Assembly: GCA_963931925.1 (NCBI GenBank)
Contig: OZ007579.1
Location: 30,960,519 to 31,024,518 of the forward strand
From: Onchidella celtica
Lineage: Eukaryota; Mollusca; Gastropoda; Systellommatophora; Onchidiidae
Direction of reading: 5' to 3'
Length of the DNA stretch: 64,000 nucleotides
Part shown: positions 48,061-60,469 of the stretch, in pieces
Position numbering within the stretch: the first letter of the stretch is position 1
Layout: every line of letters begins with the position of its first letter
Made by a program: the position numbers and the translations under genes
The notes under the pieces: generated by a model
Told to the model about the DNA's origin: nothing
Databases searched by the model: none
Seen by the model: the letters and a program-made list of their open reading frames with translations, nothing else

Positions 48061-50640
48061 ACAACACTGCTATCTTCAGATCAACAATAACATGTTACAA
48101 AGTGTTAACACGAGTCTCTTGATATGCTCCTCACTCCTATTAGCCCCCACCTCCTCTCCCAATTGAAACACCTACGTAGGGTATCCATAAATATACAAAA
48201 CTTCAGGGTATCAAGTCAGCATCACTTTCACACAGATATCCTTAATTTTATTCAACATACGTTTAAACGAATCGATGCATTGATCTGCTACAAGTTTGAA
48301 AGTAATTTTTTGTTTAATCAACAATTCTTTTTCTTTTTAATAATAAAATGGCTGAGCCAAGTAACAATTTATATATACATATATATATTTTTTTTACAAC
48401 TCAGAAAATATAAATGGAAAAAGGGGAATGAAAGAAAGGCGGTAGGAAATATAAACAAAAGAAAACAAAAGAAGAAGGAAATCCCGTTTTGGTCTTCTCT
48501 CAAGTCTAGGTTACAATTTCTTCTATTTAAAAAAAAAACAAAAACAACTAACCTGTAGATTGGGAATACAGTTACAGTTACAGTTTGTGTTGGGAGAAAG
48601 CAGGTCGACAGAATAGTGCAGAATGATAGGACAGAAGGAGACGCTACCAGAAGTGCCGACCACGATACGAATTCTAAACAACTGTTTAAAAAATGGAGGT
48701 TATTAATCTCAAATTTGGAGATGAATTTTGTCACAGTCACAAAAATACAATTTTACAAAAAAAATATAAGCAATTTTCACTTCGCCAATGATTAGATACA
48801 ATAGCTAACGGGAGATGTAAGAGAGATTCCAAATTATATTTTCATCTTGCAGTATAAACATGGCACAGGCTGAAATCTATTACATGTACTTTCATCAGAT
48901 ACTTTTTACCATCATCTGATAAAACAATAAGTTACAACTCTGAATAAAAAAGTCAGCTGATGAGTTACAAGGCAGAACCAAAGGAAAAAAGTATTTTAAA
49001 AAATGAATCTCACTCAAAAACAAATTGCATTCAATCTCATTCTGGAAAACCAAAATTAAAGACATATTTATCTTTCATTACATTATAAACAAAAGTTTTT
49101 TAAAAAGGAACAAGCAAAAAAACAGAAGAAATGAAAATATCTGACAGGAGAATATAATCCACTTTTGTTAAAAACTTCATTAAAAAAATATACACATCTT
49201 TTCTATTGAGTTCAAAGAAATATGTATGTATAAATTTAACCCAAAGGCCAATGTATTCTCTTAGAAGAACTGCACTCTCAGGAAAGCGAGATTATAAGAG
49301 ATCTTGTAGGGAAGTAAACCCCAGTGAAACACTCTATGTGGATGGGTCACACTCTGGGTCTAAGCATAGATGAAAATTGGACAAATGATTCAGTAGGCCA
49401 ATCAAAGGCACATCAAACTTTGTGTTTAAAAGCAAAGCACACATATATACATCATCACAGTCCCCCTATGACTGCAGCATCTAAAAAATTCCAAAAATCT
49501 ATTTTTATATAAACTGAAATACATTCAAAGCCATATCGAATGATCTTGGTTTTCAGACTCAAGCCGAAAATTAATAGAATAGCAAAAACTTTCAAAAGTT
49601 CATCGTACCTAGACCAGAAGTGCTACAAGTACAACACAACAGTTTTTTGCTTCTCCTGAGAAGTAGCCAAAACCAATTACTACAGTTCTAGGGATCTGTG
49701 ACAGTATACATGTATTCCAATTCTGTATCATTTTTTAAAAAATTAAATCCACTTCTTAAATACCAAAAAAAAAACCAACCAAATATACATGTATCTTCAT
49801 TTGCAGAATCTATTTCAAAATAGCTGCTACATTACCTCATTTTGCTTATTATTACATTACAGTACACTGTACTTCATTTTGCTTCTCTTAAACACTATTA
49901 ACACATGATGATCTCAATGGAAATGTTTACCAAGTTGGGGGTACTAAAATCTCACTTAAACTGAATTGAAATCCTCTAAACAGCTGACAATTTTCATCCA
50001 TGCATGATTCTGGGTGTTTACCTGCTGTCTATTGGATGGTGATACAGGCATATATACTTGTATACATTACTCTGGATTAAATAATAATTAAAACTATTTT
50101 GCTATGAGCAAACATCTGCTACACCAGAATTCAACTGGTCTCAGCTGCATAATTGTATTGTCTCTGACAAAATGAGCAATAAATACAGATTCTATAAACA
50201 CAAGAGATCTGAAAATTAACCACTAAATATTTGGAATTCTTGAAGAATTTCCTCATCAGACAAAAAGAAAATACAAAAATAAGAACATCTTTAACAAAAT
50301 AGACAATTGCTGAAATCAGGATATAGCTGCCTAAAAGACAAGGGACACTGGATATTACAAGAAACACTAATGAAACATCAATACACAACATTAGACATTA
50401 GATTCAGTTTGCCATTCACAAACACATGTATATTGATGATACACATCAATCACTTGGTGCAGATACTCACTTTGTGACGTTTGTCCATGACAGGGTACAT
50501 TTAAACAAAACAAAAAAACAACTATCCTTAAAAAGGATTATTAGTTCACAACCAAGTTGCCCTGAAATGTTCAGTCTCTTAAAAGCATCTGCTACAAATG
50601 AGATATATTGTTAATTTTTACTCTGGCTCTTCTGTCTGTA
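48061..50640. other. AT-rich non-coding stretch
   Basis: No frame of interest; several TACATGTA palindromes. It could be intergenic or a long untranslated region, but nothing here decides that. Confidence 0.5.
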
Positions 50641-51110
50641 CGTATATAACAGACCTATCGGTGGTACAGTAAGGTTTTCTACATATATAGACTTACTAGT
50701 GGTAGATAGGTTTTCTCTGAAACCTTTGGTCTACATACCTATTCAATATACAGCTGAAAAAAAAACTTTCCCCAGAAATCTTCAGTTAATAAAGTACTGT
50801 ATATACAGTATAATATAAAGACCTATTGGTGGTACAGATGTCTCTAACTCTAAAAGTCTACATGCAATAACAGTTTTCTCTCAAGTCCTGAGTCTATTAT
50901 ATAACAAGCCCATTGATGGTACAGCTAAGTTTTCACTGAACTCCTAAGACTATACACATATACAGGGTACAGACCTATCGGTAGGACAGTTAAGTTTCTA
51001 CTGAACTCTTCTAATCCTGTAGATTTATTATTGGCATCATCAAATTCTCCCTGAGAACTTAATTTCTCTATTTTAAAAAAAAACTGCTATTGGCAGCATC
51101 GTTGGCGGGA
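50640..51110. repeat. Degenerate repeats (GACCTATCGGTGGTACAG motif)
   Basis: Variants of 'acctatcggtggtacagtaa' followed by 'gttttctctgaa' recur near 50652, 50695, 50821, 50906, 50971, 51027 and 51087. Confidence 0.75.
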
Positions 51111-51179
51111 AACAAAGATATTACTGATAAAACTGACATAATTATACTACATACCTGTGGAAAGTCGTTTCCCTATATA

Positions 51180-51444
51180 CACTCGAGCCAAAAAGTTAAG
51201 CAACCTTCACTAACAAGATTTGTGAACTCTTGCCATTCAATTATTGACTTTTTTGTTTTTGTATAAAAGAAAATTTTGTTTAAGTCATTAAGCCCCATTT
51301 TTGGGGTGGGTAAAATGAAATTGAATGTGATTTCAGACTTACATAACAATAAATTGATTCCAATGAACGTGTTTGAATTAATTGAAAAATAAAGTTGTCA
51401 GTTCTGAGCATAACCCAGGGTTGCTTAACTTTTTGGCTCGAGTG
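51180..51444. mobile_element. Tc1/mariner-like non-autonomous element
   Basis: 265 bp with perfect 26-bp terminal inverted repeats beginning CACTCGAGCCAAAAAGTTAA, flanked by TA on both sides (51178-51179 and 51445-51446). No transposase frame. Perfect ends suggest fairly recent insertion. Confidence 0.93.
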
Positions 51445-51453
51445 TATATCGTT

Positions 51454-51685
51454 GGTGTTGGGTGCAAACCAGCCAAGTCAAGATAAGCAAATTTTACAGG
51501 AGGAACAAAAAGTTGCGGATAACACAAAAGGGAAATGTACTTAGCTGTCTATTTTGAATGTTTCTACTGAATTGTGGTAAGAGCTATTTTTACAGATAAT
51601 GCGGGGTTCCAATCTTCATAAATTGGTACATGTACTGTAAAAAGAAATATGAAATTTCAGACTTGGCTGGTTTGTGCCCGACACC
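51454..51685. mobile_element. TIR element (GGTGTCGGGCACAAACCAGC ends), copy 2
   Basis: GGTGTTGGGTGCAAACCAGC left and GCTGGTTTGTGCCCGACACC right, 9 bp from the preceding mariner-like element; interior matches 40199-40445. Confidence 0.85.
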
Positions 51686-51689
51686 ATCG

Positions 51690-54463
51690 ATATATATATA
51701 TATATTATGTATTTGGTACCCTCAGACTTTATAAGGTTATAAACTTCAATAACAATAATGAACTATTCGTTTCGGTATTTTAATGCTGTAAAAAAAAACT
51801 GGCAGTAACAGATTAACTCCTGGCGTACTTGTACCATACAAATCATGAACACTGTGACTTGTACAGCATGCATTATCTAGATAAACATGTAAATATTACT
51901 GGCAGCAGGATTTAACGTCTTTAAAAGTTTCAATGTACAACTATAAAAATAAAATAAAAACTGCCCTGAGGGAAAACGTGTTTATGGGACAATGCCTGAG
52001 CAGGGTTAAAGAGCTAGGGGCGTATAGATGAACTTGGTGGAAATTCACCATGGTGCAGGCTTAGCAGTGTGTACGGCTACCTAGGTGTAAACTCAAATTT
52101 AGTCGGTATGCATGAACTAAGGTTACACCTACCTCTCCCTATACATCAATTGCCTTGTACAGTTGTAACAAAAAATGACATTGCGCAGAATCTGTATCCG
52201 CCGATCAAAGCCACGAAAAAACAAGGCCAACCAAAATAAAACTAAGAGTTCAAGGGTGAGTAGAAATCCAAGTTTTTGCCTTGGCCCGTGTTGGAATAAA
52301 ATAATACATGTAGTTACTTTATTTCTTTCTAGTAGACACCTCTTTCCCAAGCTAGTTGCGCATTGCATAGCTGATTTAGTTGTCCCTGGAGAAAGTGTAA
52401 AGTAACGAACCCTTTACACATGGGTGTAGGCCTACGCAAAGTTCATGCATACCGGGTAGCGCTTTGCACCGATGCACAAGGCCTACACCATCATGTAACA
52501 AGTTACACACAGTTCACACATATGGCCACTGCCAACAAGATGACCACTTCAAAAAGTGACACCTCCAGGGCACTGTATGACATAAACCAATGTCATGAGG
52601 CAATCTGAAACTGTTAGTTGGTTATGATTTCCATATATGTGTGGTGCTCTAGGAAAACCCGTCACATGGGTCAAATTTCACATTTTGAGATACACAACTA
52701 TTATGAAACAGGGACATTTTCTGTGTATTTTGCTTTATATTTGTGTAAAGTGTCAGGTGTAGTAACCGGAGAAACGGAGAAAAAAGACTGTAGGCCTGTA
52801 TCTCAAAAGTGGCCTGTGCGTCATCCGACGGGTTTTCCTGGAGCACCACACATGTAGGAGCGCACAAATATGAAACAATGTAATGCACTTCACAGTTCAT
52901 ATAATGTACTCTAAGAAACACAGTAGTCCCTACAATGTCACCACCGCCTTACACTGCTTATTAGACTGGCTTTCAACCCTATTTGACATTCAGTTAGGGG
53001 ATTTCATGACGTAAAAGCTGTTGTCAGCGAACTGTGGTCTCCTCACCATCAAAAGGATGGCACTACCAGTGATAGAAATACGTCAGGTGAACAACAATAA
53101 AAAATAGGAAAAATGTAAAATGACTTTTTTACTTGGTATCAAAATGAAAAGACCTGAAACAAAGATAGAAGAATAGACTAAACACGAAGGATTTCTCATA
53201 AACTATATTAAATCAACATAAGCAAAATAAAATCAACCATTTCAAGCATACTCCATTTTTGAGGAGACGGCACAAAATCAGTAATATATCCCTGCTACCC
53301 AAGTTGAGAAAATCAAAGTAAAATCATGGTCGGAATAAAAATTCACCATTTATGATAACAGAAAACAAAACAGCAGAGATAATATTCTAAATTGGCAAAA
53401 ATAAAAAACTTGTTTCTTTTTTTTTTCAGCCCTGCTAAATTCTAAACTTGGGTGACTGTGACACACATATATTACCAATTTTGTGTCGTGGCAACATTTG
53501 ACCTGCCAGTTGACACGGTGAAAATATACTTGAACAACAGAAACTCAAGATGCCAAACAGGTCTAAAATTCTATACCATCACAGCACTCAAAACAAACAT
53601 TAACATGAAATAACAAAAAAAAACAAATTGGTATTCTGATCACTGATTCACTTCTTAACAACATAAACAACAGCTAACATCTCTGCAATATTGGGTCAAG
53701 CTGCTTTGAACAACTCCTTAAAATGAACATCAAAATCAGACAGCTGGAAAATTCAGAAACTTTGATACAAAAACTAAAATCTACATACTTGTTAAAGATA
53801 CCACCAAAGTACAAGTGTCAATTTCATTTTGCATTGCCTAAAATCATTTTCTTACATTTCTGTTATAGAGGGCAAAAAAGAATGCTCCGGGGACATGTAC
53901 ATGTCTTTATTTGCAAGGAATATGAAATCACACAAAAACTATACAAAACCTAGAAATTACCAAAAATGTTTAATTTATGGTCTGGGGAACCTTTTCCAAG
54001 CTAGAAAAAATACGAGGGAGGAAGGCACATGCGTGAAGCATACCATAAATTGAAAAAGAAATTAATTTTAATATATAAATGAATTCACACAACAGCAAGG
54101 TAACAGAAATGAGGAAAATCCTGATGACAATCATTTATAATCAGGATCTAACTGTCAGTAAACAAAATGGGGGTTGGAGTTTGGGTGAGTGTATATGCAT
54201 GAACGCGGGCATGCACATGAGAGAAAGAGGAAGCTACTGAGCAGAGCCGCAGGTGTGAGATGGGGATAAAAGAATGAAAAGGTGAAAGTAAAGCATAACT
54301 GCCTGATATGAAACAACTGAACTTTGCTGTGCTTCAACAAAAATCTAAATTTTTCTGTAAAATTCAAAAACTCTGTACAATCCAAAAACAGCAAATATCT
54401 TCAACCATGAAATCAAACCTAGTATTCTTAAGGCTGTAAATGACAAAACGCAACATTAAATTC
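51690..54463. other. AT-rich non-coding stretch
   Basis: No gene supported. Contains a 14-bp palindrome GACATGTACATGTC near 53893 and a short TA microsatellite near 51697. Confidence 0.5.
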
Positions 54464-55585
54464 TTAACCCTCGTCCCAAGCTGAGTGAACTTATCCACGT
54501 AACGCTCCGTGCGGGGATAGCCAGCTGATCGTTTGCGTGTTGCCGATAACCTCAGCGGTCGGGTCAATCGGGTCCTTGTGAACACGTGTATTGTGTTTAC
54601 TTTAGGATGCAATAACAACAAAAGTGGTGGATAAATCGTAAGTGACCCCTATGATATTTGGATAGAGTACTTGTGATGATATGCAGTAAGTTTTATTGTT
54701 AAATGGGAGGCCCAAAATCAAGAATTTTCTGAACACACGTTTTATCATTTTCCCAAGACCTCTGCGCTTTTTCTGTCTCTATGTCAGGCCATTCAGGTGA
54801 ACAAATTATTTTTTAAGCCATTCACTTAATTTACTGATCACATGTATCGTGGTATTGCCTTCTCCCTCCTGTACTATGTAAAGCTTCCACGTACTATGTT
54901 GTTAGTTTTAGAGAGAGATGTGATTTCCAGATCGTAGAGCACATACATGTACTGAAAAGCGGTTTAACCAAAGCAACACAATATCTCTCTAATTACCACA
55001 TCAAATAAAGACAACGACCAACAACAAAGTCGGTCATTTTCTCCCAGTTTTCCCTGATGAAAAACCTACCGACAGACGCCCTTATGCAGCATGCCCTAGA
55101 ATTACATCGGAATTCATAATTACAGACATAGAACGGCGTCTCAAATACGCACATGGCCCTTTTCTTCTCATTTCACAAGCAGGCGACAACCAGTATCAAA
55201 GTAAAAGTTTCCCCAAGATTTTACTCAGTTCGAACTTCAGAGCATTCAGTACTATTACACGAGTATGACGAATAGTTACGAATAGTTGCATTGTAATATA
55301 CGTAATCGGACGATACCATTTTGTTAGATTTAGTAGGGGTGACAGGATAGATAAAAACGTGAAAATAGTGTGGTAAAAAAAATGAGAAAAAAAACGACAG
55401 TCGCGGCAACCGAATAAACAAAACACGAGGGGCAGCGTTGTCATCTATACTAATATATATTTGTGGACTTGAGATTTTTCGTTGCAAAAGGCTTCTGAAC
55501 CACTCAACACTAGACTTCAAATTTTATATGGTGCATCAGAATGGATGTAAAGGTGCAGTTTTTAATAGAAGTCTCAAATCGGTGT

Positions 55586-55812
55586 TGTTATGTGGGTCAT
55601 TTGGGCATGACAGCATATAAGATAGACTTCACAAAGATTGAAGTAAGGTACAACAATAACTTTATTCTTGTAGACCGCTTGACATGGTGGAAGGCAGGAC
55701 ACGGACAACTGCGACCCTGAATCAGCTGACATTCACTTCCGGACTAGATCATTGGCTACTATTCCGTACATTATAACAAATACTATTTATACATTACTAT
55801 TCATACATTACA
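55586..55812 (-). repeat. 3' LTR of the minus-strand LTR element
   Basis: 227 bp; reads TGTAATG...CATAACA on the minus strand; matches the other LTR throughout. Confidence 0.96.
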
Positions 55813-55813
55813 T

Positions 55814-55828
55814 ATCCTCCCCCCTAAG
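55814..55828 (-). promoter_or_regulatory. Polypurine tract of the LTR element
   Basis: Reads TTAGGGGGGAGGAT on the minus strand immediately before the 3' LTR, the expected position for plus-strand priming. Confidence 0.8.
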
Positions 55829-55986
55829 CTAATGAAATCTCATTTCCAACAAGCTGTACTGTTACTTCATACATGATGTTCAAACGAAATCCCATTTCAA
55901 CAAGCTTCTTATAAAATGAAAATTATAAGAATATTAAGAGAAACAGCTGCCTCCAAGTCCAATATTGTTACTCGTAAAATACGAAA

Positions 55987-58900
55987 TTATAAATTTAATT
56001 TATCTGGAGGTTTAACAATTCTTTGTGATCTTCGTAACAAGGTGGATGAGGAGACACCTGAATCAGAGTTTGAATTTGTCTCATCATTTACACATCCTTC
56101 ACTCTGCTCTCTCATCTCTTTCTCTCCCTTCCCCCCATCAAAGGAAGTTCCCCCTGACCCTGAGTTACAAGGACTAGCGTTATTTACCCCAGATGGAAGT
56201 GAAGTCTCAATTGACCTATTGAGGTTTTGCGTTGGGACATTAACACTAGGCAATTGCGGAAAATCAGTGACGTCTGCAGTTACTGCGACATCCTCTGCAG
56301 GATCAGTGCAATATGATTGCCTCATTTGATCTTTGTGTCGACGCACCATGTTATCAGAGGTTTGAACTCTGTAAGAAAGAGGACCTGTTACTTGAACTAC
56401 CTTGCCAGGTACCCAATCATTCCCAAACTTGGAGTAATTGCGTACAAAAACATCATCATTGACATTGAATTCTCTTTCTTTAGCATGAACATCATGATGT
56501 TGTTTCATGGACAATTGTTTCTTATACACATTATTTTGAAGGGTAGGGTGTAAAAGATCAAGATGAGTTCTAACTTTTCTACCAAACATTAACTCTGCAG
56601 GCGTTAGGCCTGTGGTAGACTGAGGAGTAGTTCGATACTTAGTAAGGAACCTACATACTTTTTCATGAATAGATCCTTGATTCAGTTTGATTATTGACTT
56701 CTTAAAAGTCTGCACTGCACGTTCTGCAAACCCGTTTGAACTTGGATGATAAGGAGAAGTGGTGACATGCTCTATACCATTGGCGCTCATGAAATTAGAA
56801 AATTCAAGACTTGTAAACGAAGGTCCATTGTCGGTGACAATTTTTTCTGGGAGCCCGAGAGTAGAGAACACCTCACGTAATCTCAAAATGGTTTCAGATG
56901 CAGTGATTTTATTCATAACCTTTACATCAATCCACTTGGAATGTGAATCTGCAATTATCAAAAACATGTGACCTAAGAATGGACCAGCATAGTCCAAATG
57001 AATCCTCTGCCAGGGTTCTGTCGGCCATTCCCACGGAAACAGTGGTGCTTTGGGAGGATTTTTCCCATGAACCTGACAAGTATAACATTGTTTAACAACA
57101 TTTTCAATGTCATTATCAATTTTAGGCCACCAAACCCACGACCTGGCAAGACGCTTCATTCTAACAATGCCAGTATGAGTATCATGTAATAGTTCCAATA
57201 CTTTGCTTGTAAGTGACTTAGGAACAATAACTCTGCATCCCCAAAGGAGACATGCATTCTCAACACTTAGTTCATGTTTTCTTGCGGCATAAGGCCTAAA
57301 TTGTTCTGGTAATTTTTCTGGCCAACCGTTCATTGTGAAATCATATACTTTCTGAAGAATCGAGTCATTCTGAATTTCAATAGCTATTTCTTGAACAGAA
57401 ATTGGACTTTTGTCAATAATTTGAAACAATGAAATACACTCTTCTGGGATTTCTTCTGAATCCACAACATCAATTGGACCAGTGGGTAGACGACTAAGTG
57501 CATCGGCACAGTTTTGACTGCCTGGTTTGTATTCCAATTCATAGTCATAAGCTGATAACAAAATTGCCCATCTCTGAACTCTTGGCGATGCCTGTTCAGG
57601 CAACGGTTTACCTTCTCCCAAGAGCCCAAGGAGGGGTTTGTGGTCAGTTTGAATTTTGACCTTTTGACCTAGAATGTACTTATGGAATTTCTTAACTCCA
57701 AAAATCACTCCTAAAGCTTCTTTATCAAGTTGTGAATACTTGCGTTCAGCGCAACTTAGAGATCTACTCACATAGGCCACTGGTTTTTCTAAACCATCTT
57801 TTTCTATATGACTCAACACGGCTCCAACCCCTACAGGAGATGCATCAACTGTAAGCACAATTTTCTTCTTTGGGTCAAAGTGCACTAACAACTTGTCTGA
57901 TGTTAGCAAACGTTTTGCTTCACAAAAGGATTTCTCACATGATTGTGACCACTGCCACTTAGTATCTTTCTTCAGCAAATTATACAAAGGGGCTAAGACT
58001 GAAGACAAGTTTGACAAGAATTTACCATAATAATTTACCATGCCTAAAAAAGCTTTTAGTTGATGCACATCTGCTGGGGTGGACACATTGTGGATTGCCT
58101 CCACTTTTTGCTTTAGAGGCTGGATTCCGTCTTTGGTCAACTTATAACCCAAGAAGGTCACTTCAGATTTCATGAATTCACACTTGTCATTTAAGACAAG
58201 TCCCTTCTCCTTACACAGAGAAAGAAATTTTTTTAAGTTTTGAAGATGTTCATCGTCATTTTTCCCCGTTATGTAGATGTCGTCAAAGAAATTGACACAC
58301 ATTGGAATGTCCTTCACTAAATTTTCAATCACTCGTTGAAAAATGCCTGGAGCGGCAGACACACCGAAACAAAGTCTTTGATACTGGAAAAGACCTCTGT
58401 GTGTGTTAATTGTTGTGTACTCTTTGGACGAAGGATCCAGTTCCAACTGGTTGTAAGCATGAGCAAAATCCAGACGACTAAACTTTTGCCCACCTGCTAG
58501 CTTCTGAGCTAGATCTTCAATTCTTGGAATAGGGTGACGATCAGTTTCTGCATGTTTGTTGATTGTAGACTTAAAATCACCACAAATGCGAATTGTTCCA
58601 TTTTTCTTTCGAATTGGAACGATAGGAGTAGCCCATTCTGAGAACTCCACTGGTTTGATGATTCCCTCTCTTACGAGACGTTCTAACTCTTCTTCGATGC
58701 CTTCACGAAGTGCGAAAGGAGGTTGACGAGCCTTTTTGTAGATTGGCTGAGAGTTAGACTTCAGGTGTATCTTTGCCTTGAAATCAGTAAGTAGACCAGT
58801 TCCTTGAAAACAGTCTTTGTGTTGATCGAGCAATTCTTGATAAACAGCTCCACTAGATTTTTCACAAGTAGCAGGAATATCCTGAGAAACAACTGAGAAA

Positions 58901-60087
58901 ATACTGTTCCAATCTATTTTGATACACTCTAACCAGTTCCGCCCGAATAAGGGAGGACCATGCCCTTCTACGATAAGAAGTGGAAGAAAATGTTCTTGAT
59001 GATTGTTTTCAACTTCAACTTTCATTGTGGCCTCACCCACAATTTTTACAGTTTGACCTGTGTACGTTTCAAGTTTAAAGTCCTTCGACGGTTTCTTAAT
59101 GGTGTTACCAAGAAAATGTTTCTGAAAATCATTGTGAGAGATCAGTGACACTGCTGCACCTGTGTCAAGATGAAACACCAGTGGCTTGGTGTTAATTTTC
59201 ACATTCACTGTTACTGGGTTCCGTTGACCCACGGAAAACAGCAAGAGATTACTTTTTTGTTCATCACTTTCAGCTGAAATGGAAGTAACAAAATGTGTTG
59301 GTCTATTAGTAGTTGACTTGGAATCTTTCTTACTACGACACATTTTTGAAATGTGACCTACTTTTTTACAAGAAAAGCAGGGCTCTTCCTTGAATTTGCA
59401 TTTCTGTGGGTTGTGCTGACCCCCACACCTGTAACATGGTTTGTTGATAACGTTAGGTCTAGACCTATTATTTTGATGTTGAAATGTTACACCGTTTTTC
59501 GCTTTAGCTGACTGTTTATTTTTCACAAAAGCTAAGGGTGTCTCCGTCGCTCCGTGTGATACCAACTGTTTGGCACCATCATGTGTTTGAAGAATAGACG
59601 TTGCAACTTTTGTAGCTTTATCTAGAGTAAGCTTGTCTTCGATAAGAAGTTTTCGTTGTATTCTTTCATCGTTAATTCCTGTGATGAATTTTTCAAGGAG
59701 TCTATCCTCTATAGTCCCACCAAACTCACAGAACTGAGCAAGGCTGCGAAGTGCTGCTATGTACTGCGCAACAGTTTCTCCAAGTTGCCGCTTACGAGCA
59801 TCAAATTTTGCACGTTGTAAGTACTTTGGAGGTTTTGGATCAAAGTGTTCTTTGAGTACTGAGCAAACCTGATCGAAAGTTTTATTCTCTATGGTGTCTG
59901 GTGCCACCAAGTCTTTCAATAGTTTGAAATGTGTACGACCCATCACAGCCACAAAAATGTCTCTTTTCCTGTCTGCTGATTCGATCTGGTTAGCTCTTAG
60001 AAAGAATTGGAATTGTTCAATGTAGTCCGTGATAGTGGACGTTTGAGGGTTGAACTCCCCTAAGCTCCCTATAAAGGAAGAAGCCAT
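55987..60087 (-). CDS. Gag-Pol polyprotein of the Ty3/Gypsy element (1366 aa)
   Basis: Single frame with domains in Gypsy order. Gag about residues 1-215; two zinc knuckles, C218-C230 (CX2CX4HX4C) and C237-C250; protease HLDTGAAVSLI with DTG at 308-310; RT about 440-650 with YQRLCFGVSAAPGIF and FDDIYI at 601-606; RNase H about 745-865 with TVDAS; integrase zinc finger (H968, H971, C1001, C1004) and DDE core D1032, D1086, E1122; then a C-terminal part ending RRSQRIVKPPDKLNL. Gag and Pol share one frame, so no recoding is needed. Looks whole. Confidence 0.96.
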   Translation of the reverse strand: MASSFIGSLGEFNPQTSTITDYIEQFQFFLRANQIESADRKRDIFVAVMGRTHFKLLKDLVAPDTIENKTFDQVCSVLKEHFDPKPPKYLQRAKFDARKRQLGETVAQYIAALRSLAQFCEFGGTIEDRLLEKFITGINDERIQRKLLIEDKLTLDKATKVATSILQTHDGAKQLVSHGATETPLAFVKNKQSAKAKNGVTFQHQNNRSRPNVINKPCYRCGGQHNPQKCKFKEEPCFSCKKVGHISKMCRSKKDSKSTTNRPTHFVTSISAESDEQKSNLLLFSVGQRNPVTVNVKINTKPLVFHLDTGAAVSLISHNDFQKHFLGNTIKKPSKDFKLETYTGQTVKIVGEATMKVEVENNHQEHFLPLLIVEGHGPPLFGRNWLECIKIDWNSIFSVVSQDIPATCEKSSGAVYQELLDQHKDCFQGTGLLTDFKAKIHLKSNSQPIYKKARQPPFALREGIEEELERLVREGIIKPVEFSEWATPIVPIRKKNGTIRICGDFKSTINKHAETDRHPIPRIEDLAQKLAGGQKFSRLDFAHAYNQLELDPSSKEYTTINTHRGLFQYQRLCFGVSAAPGIFQRVIENLVKDIPMCVNFFDDIYITGKNDDEHLQNLKKFLSLCKEKGLVLNDKCEFMKSEVTFLGYKLTKDGIQPLKQKVEAIHNVSTPADVHQLKAFLGMVNYYGKFLSNLSSVLAPLYNLLKKDTKWQWSQSCEKSFCEAKRLLTSDKLLVHFDPKKKIVLTVDASPVGVGAVLSHIEKDGLEKPVAYVSRSLSCAERKYSQLDKEALGVIFGVKKFHKYILGQKVKIQTDHKPLLGLLGEGKPLPEQASPRVQRWAILLSAYDYELEYKPGSQNCADALSRLPTGPIDVVDSEEIPEECISLFQIIDKSPISVQEIAIEIQNDSILQKVYDFTMNGWPEKLPEQFRPYAARKHELSVENACLLWGCRVIVPKSLTSKVLELLHDTHTGIVRMKRLARSWVWWPKIDNDIENVVKQCYTCQVHGKNPPKAPLFPWEWPTEPWQRIHLDYAGPFLGHMFLIIADSHSKWIDVKVMNKITASETILRLREVFSTLGLPEKIVTDNGPSFTSLEFSNFMSANGIEHVTTSPYHPSSNGFAERAVQTFKKSIIKLNQGSIHEKVCRFLTKYRTTPQSTTGLTPAELMFGRKVRTHLDLLHPTLQNNVYKKQLSMKQHHDVHAKEREFNVNDDVFVRNYSKFGNDWVPGKVVQVTGPLSYRVQTSDNMVRRHKDQMRQSYCTDPAEDVAVTADVTDFPQLPSVNVPTQNLNRSIETSLPSGVNNASPCNSGSGGTSFDGGKGEKEMREQSEGCVNDETNSNSDSGVSSSTLLRRSQRIVKPPDKLNL

Positions 60088-60223
60088 CAGTTAGATGGAT
60101 GTCTGGTTGTACGTACGTAGATCTCTCTAGATCTAGATCTATCGATGACAGGTAACTTTGACTTTCCCACTCGAAATCAGACCTGTAACTAAACTTGCAA
60201 TACAGATTCGTGCCTTCTGAATA

Positions 60224-60241
60224 ATCCCATCCTCGTCGCCA
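60224..60241 (-). promoter_or_regulatory. Primer binding site candidate
   Basis: One nt after the 5' LTR the minus strand reads TGGCGACGAGGATGGGAT. It begins TGG as expected for pairing to a tRNA CCA end; I cannot name the tRNA with confidence. Confidence 0.6.
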
Positions 60242-60242
60242 T

Positions 60243-60469
60243 TGTTATGTGGGTCATTTGGGCATGACAGCATATAAGATAGACTTCACAAAGATTGAAG
60301 TAAGGTACAACAATAACTTTATTCTTGTAGACCGCTTGACATGGTGGAAGGCAGGACACGGACAACTGCGACCCTGAATCAGCTGACATTCACTTCCGGA
60401 CTAGATCATTGGCTACTATTCCGTACATTATAACAAATACTATTTATACATTACTATTCATACATTACA
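60243..60469 (-). repeat. 5' LTR of the minus-strand LTR element
   Basis: 227 bp, the same sequence as 55586-55812. Confidence 0.96.

Larger units (their letters stand above)
55586..60469 (-). mobile_element. Ty3/Gypsy LTR element, looks whole
   Basis: 4884 bp on the minus strand. Two 227-bp LTRs appear identical by eye. Perfect 5-bp target duplication GGTGT (55581-55585 and 60470-60474). A primer-site candidate, one long Gag-Pol frame and a purine tract are all in place, and no break is seen. Insertion must be very recent. One Gag-Pol frame, ~5 kb length and short LTRs recall the Mag/Steamer-type elements of marine invertebrates (inference). Confidence 0.95.

Noticed and set aside
48061-55440. 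Idea that this AT-rich block is a long 3' UTR of a minus-strand gene
   Set aside because: No coding exon, poly(A) context or splice evidence in the window to anchor it.
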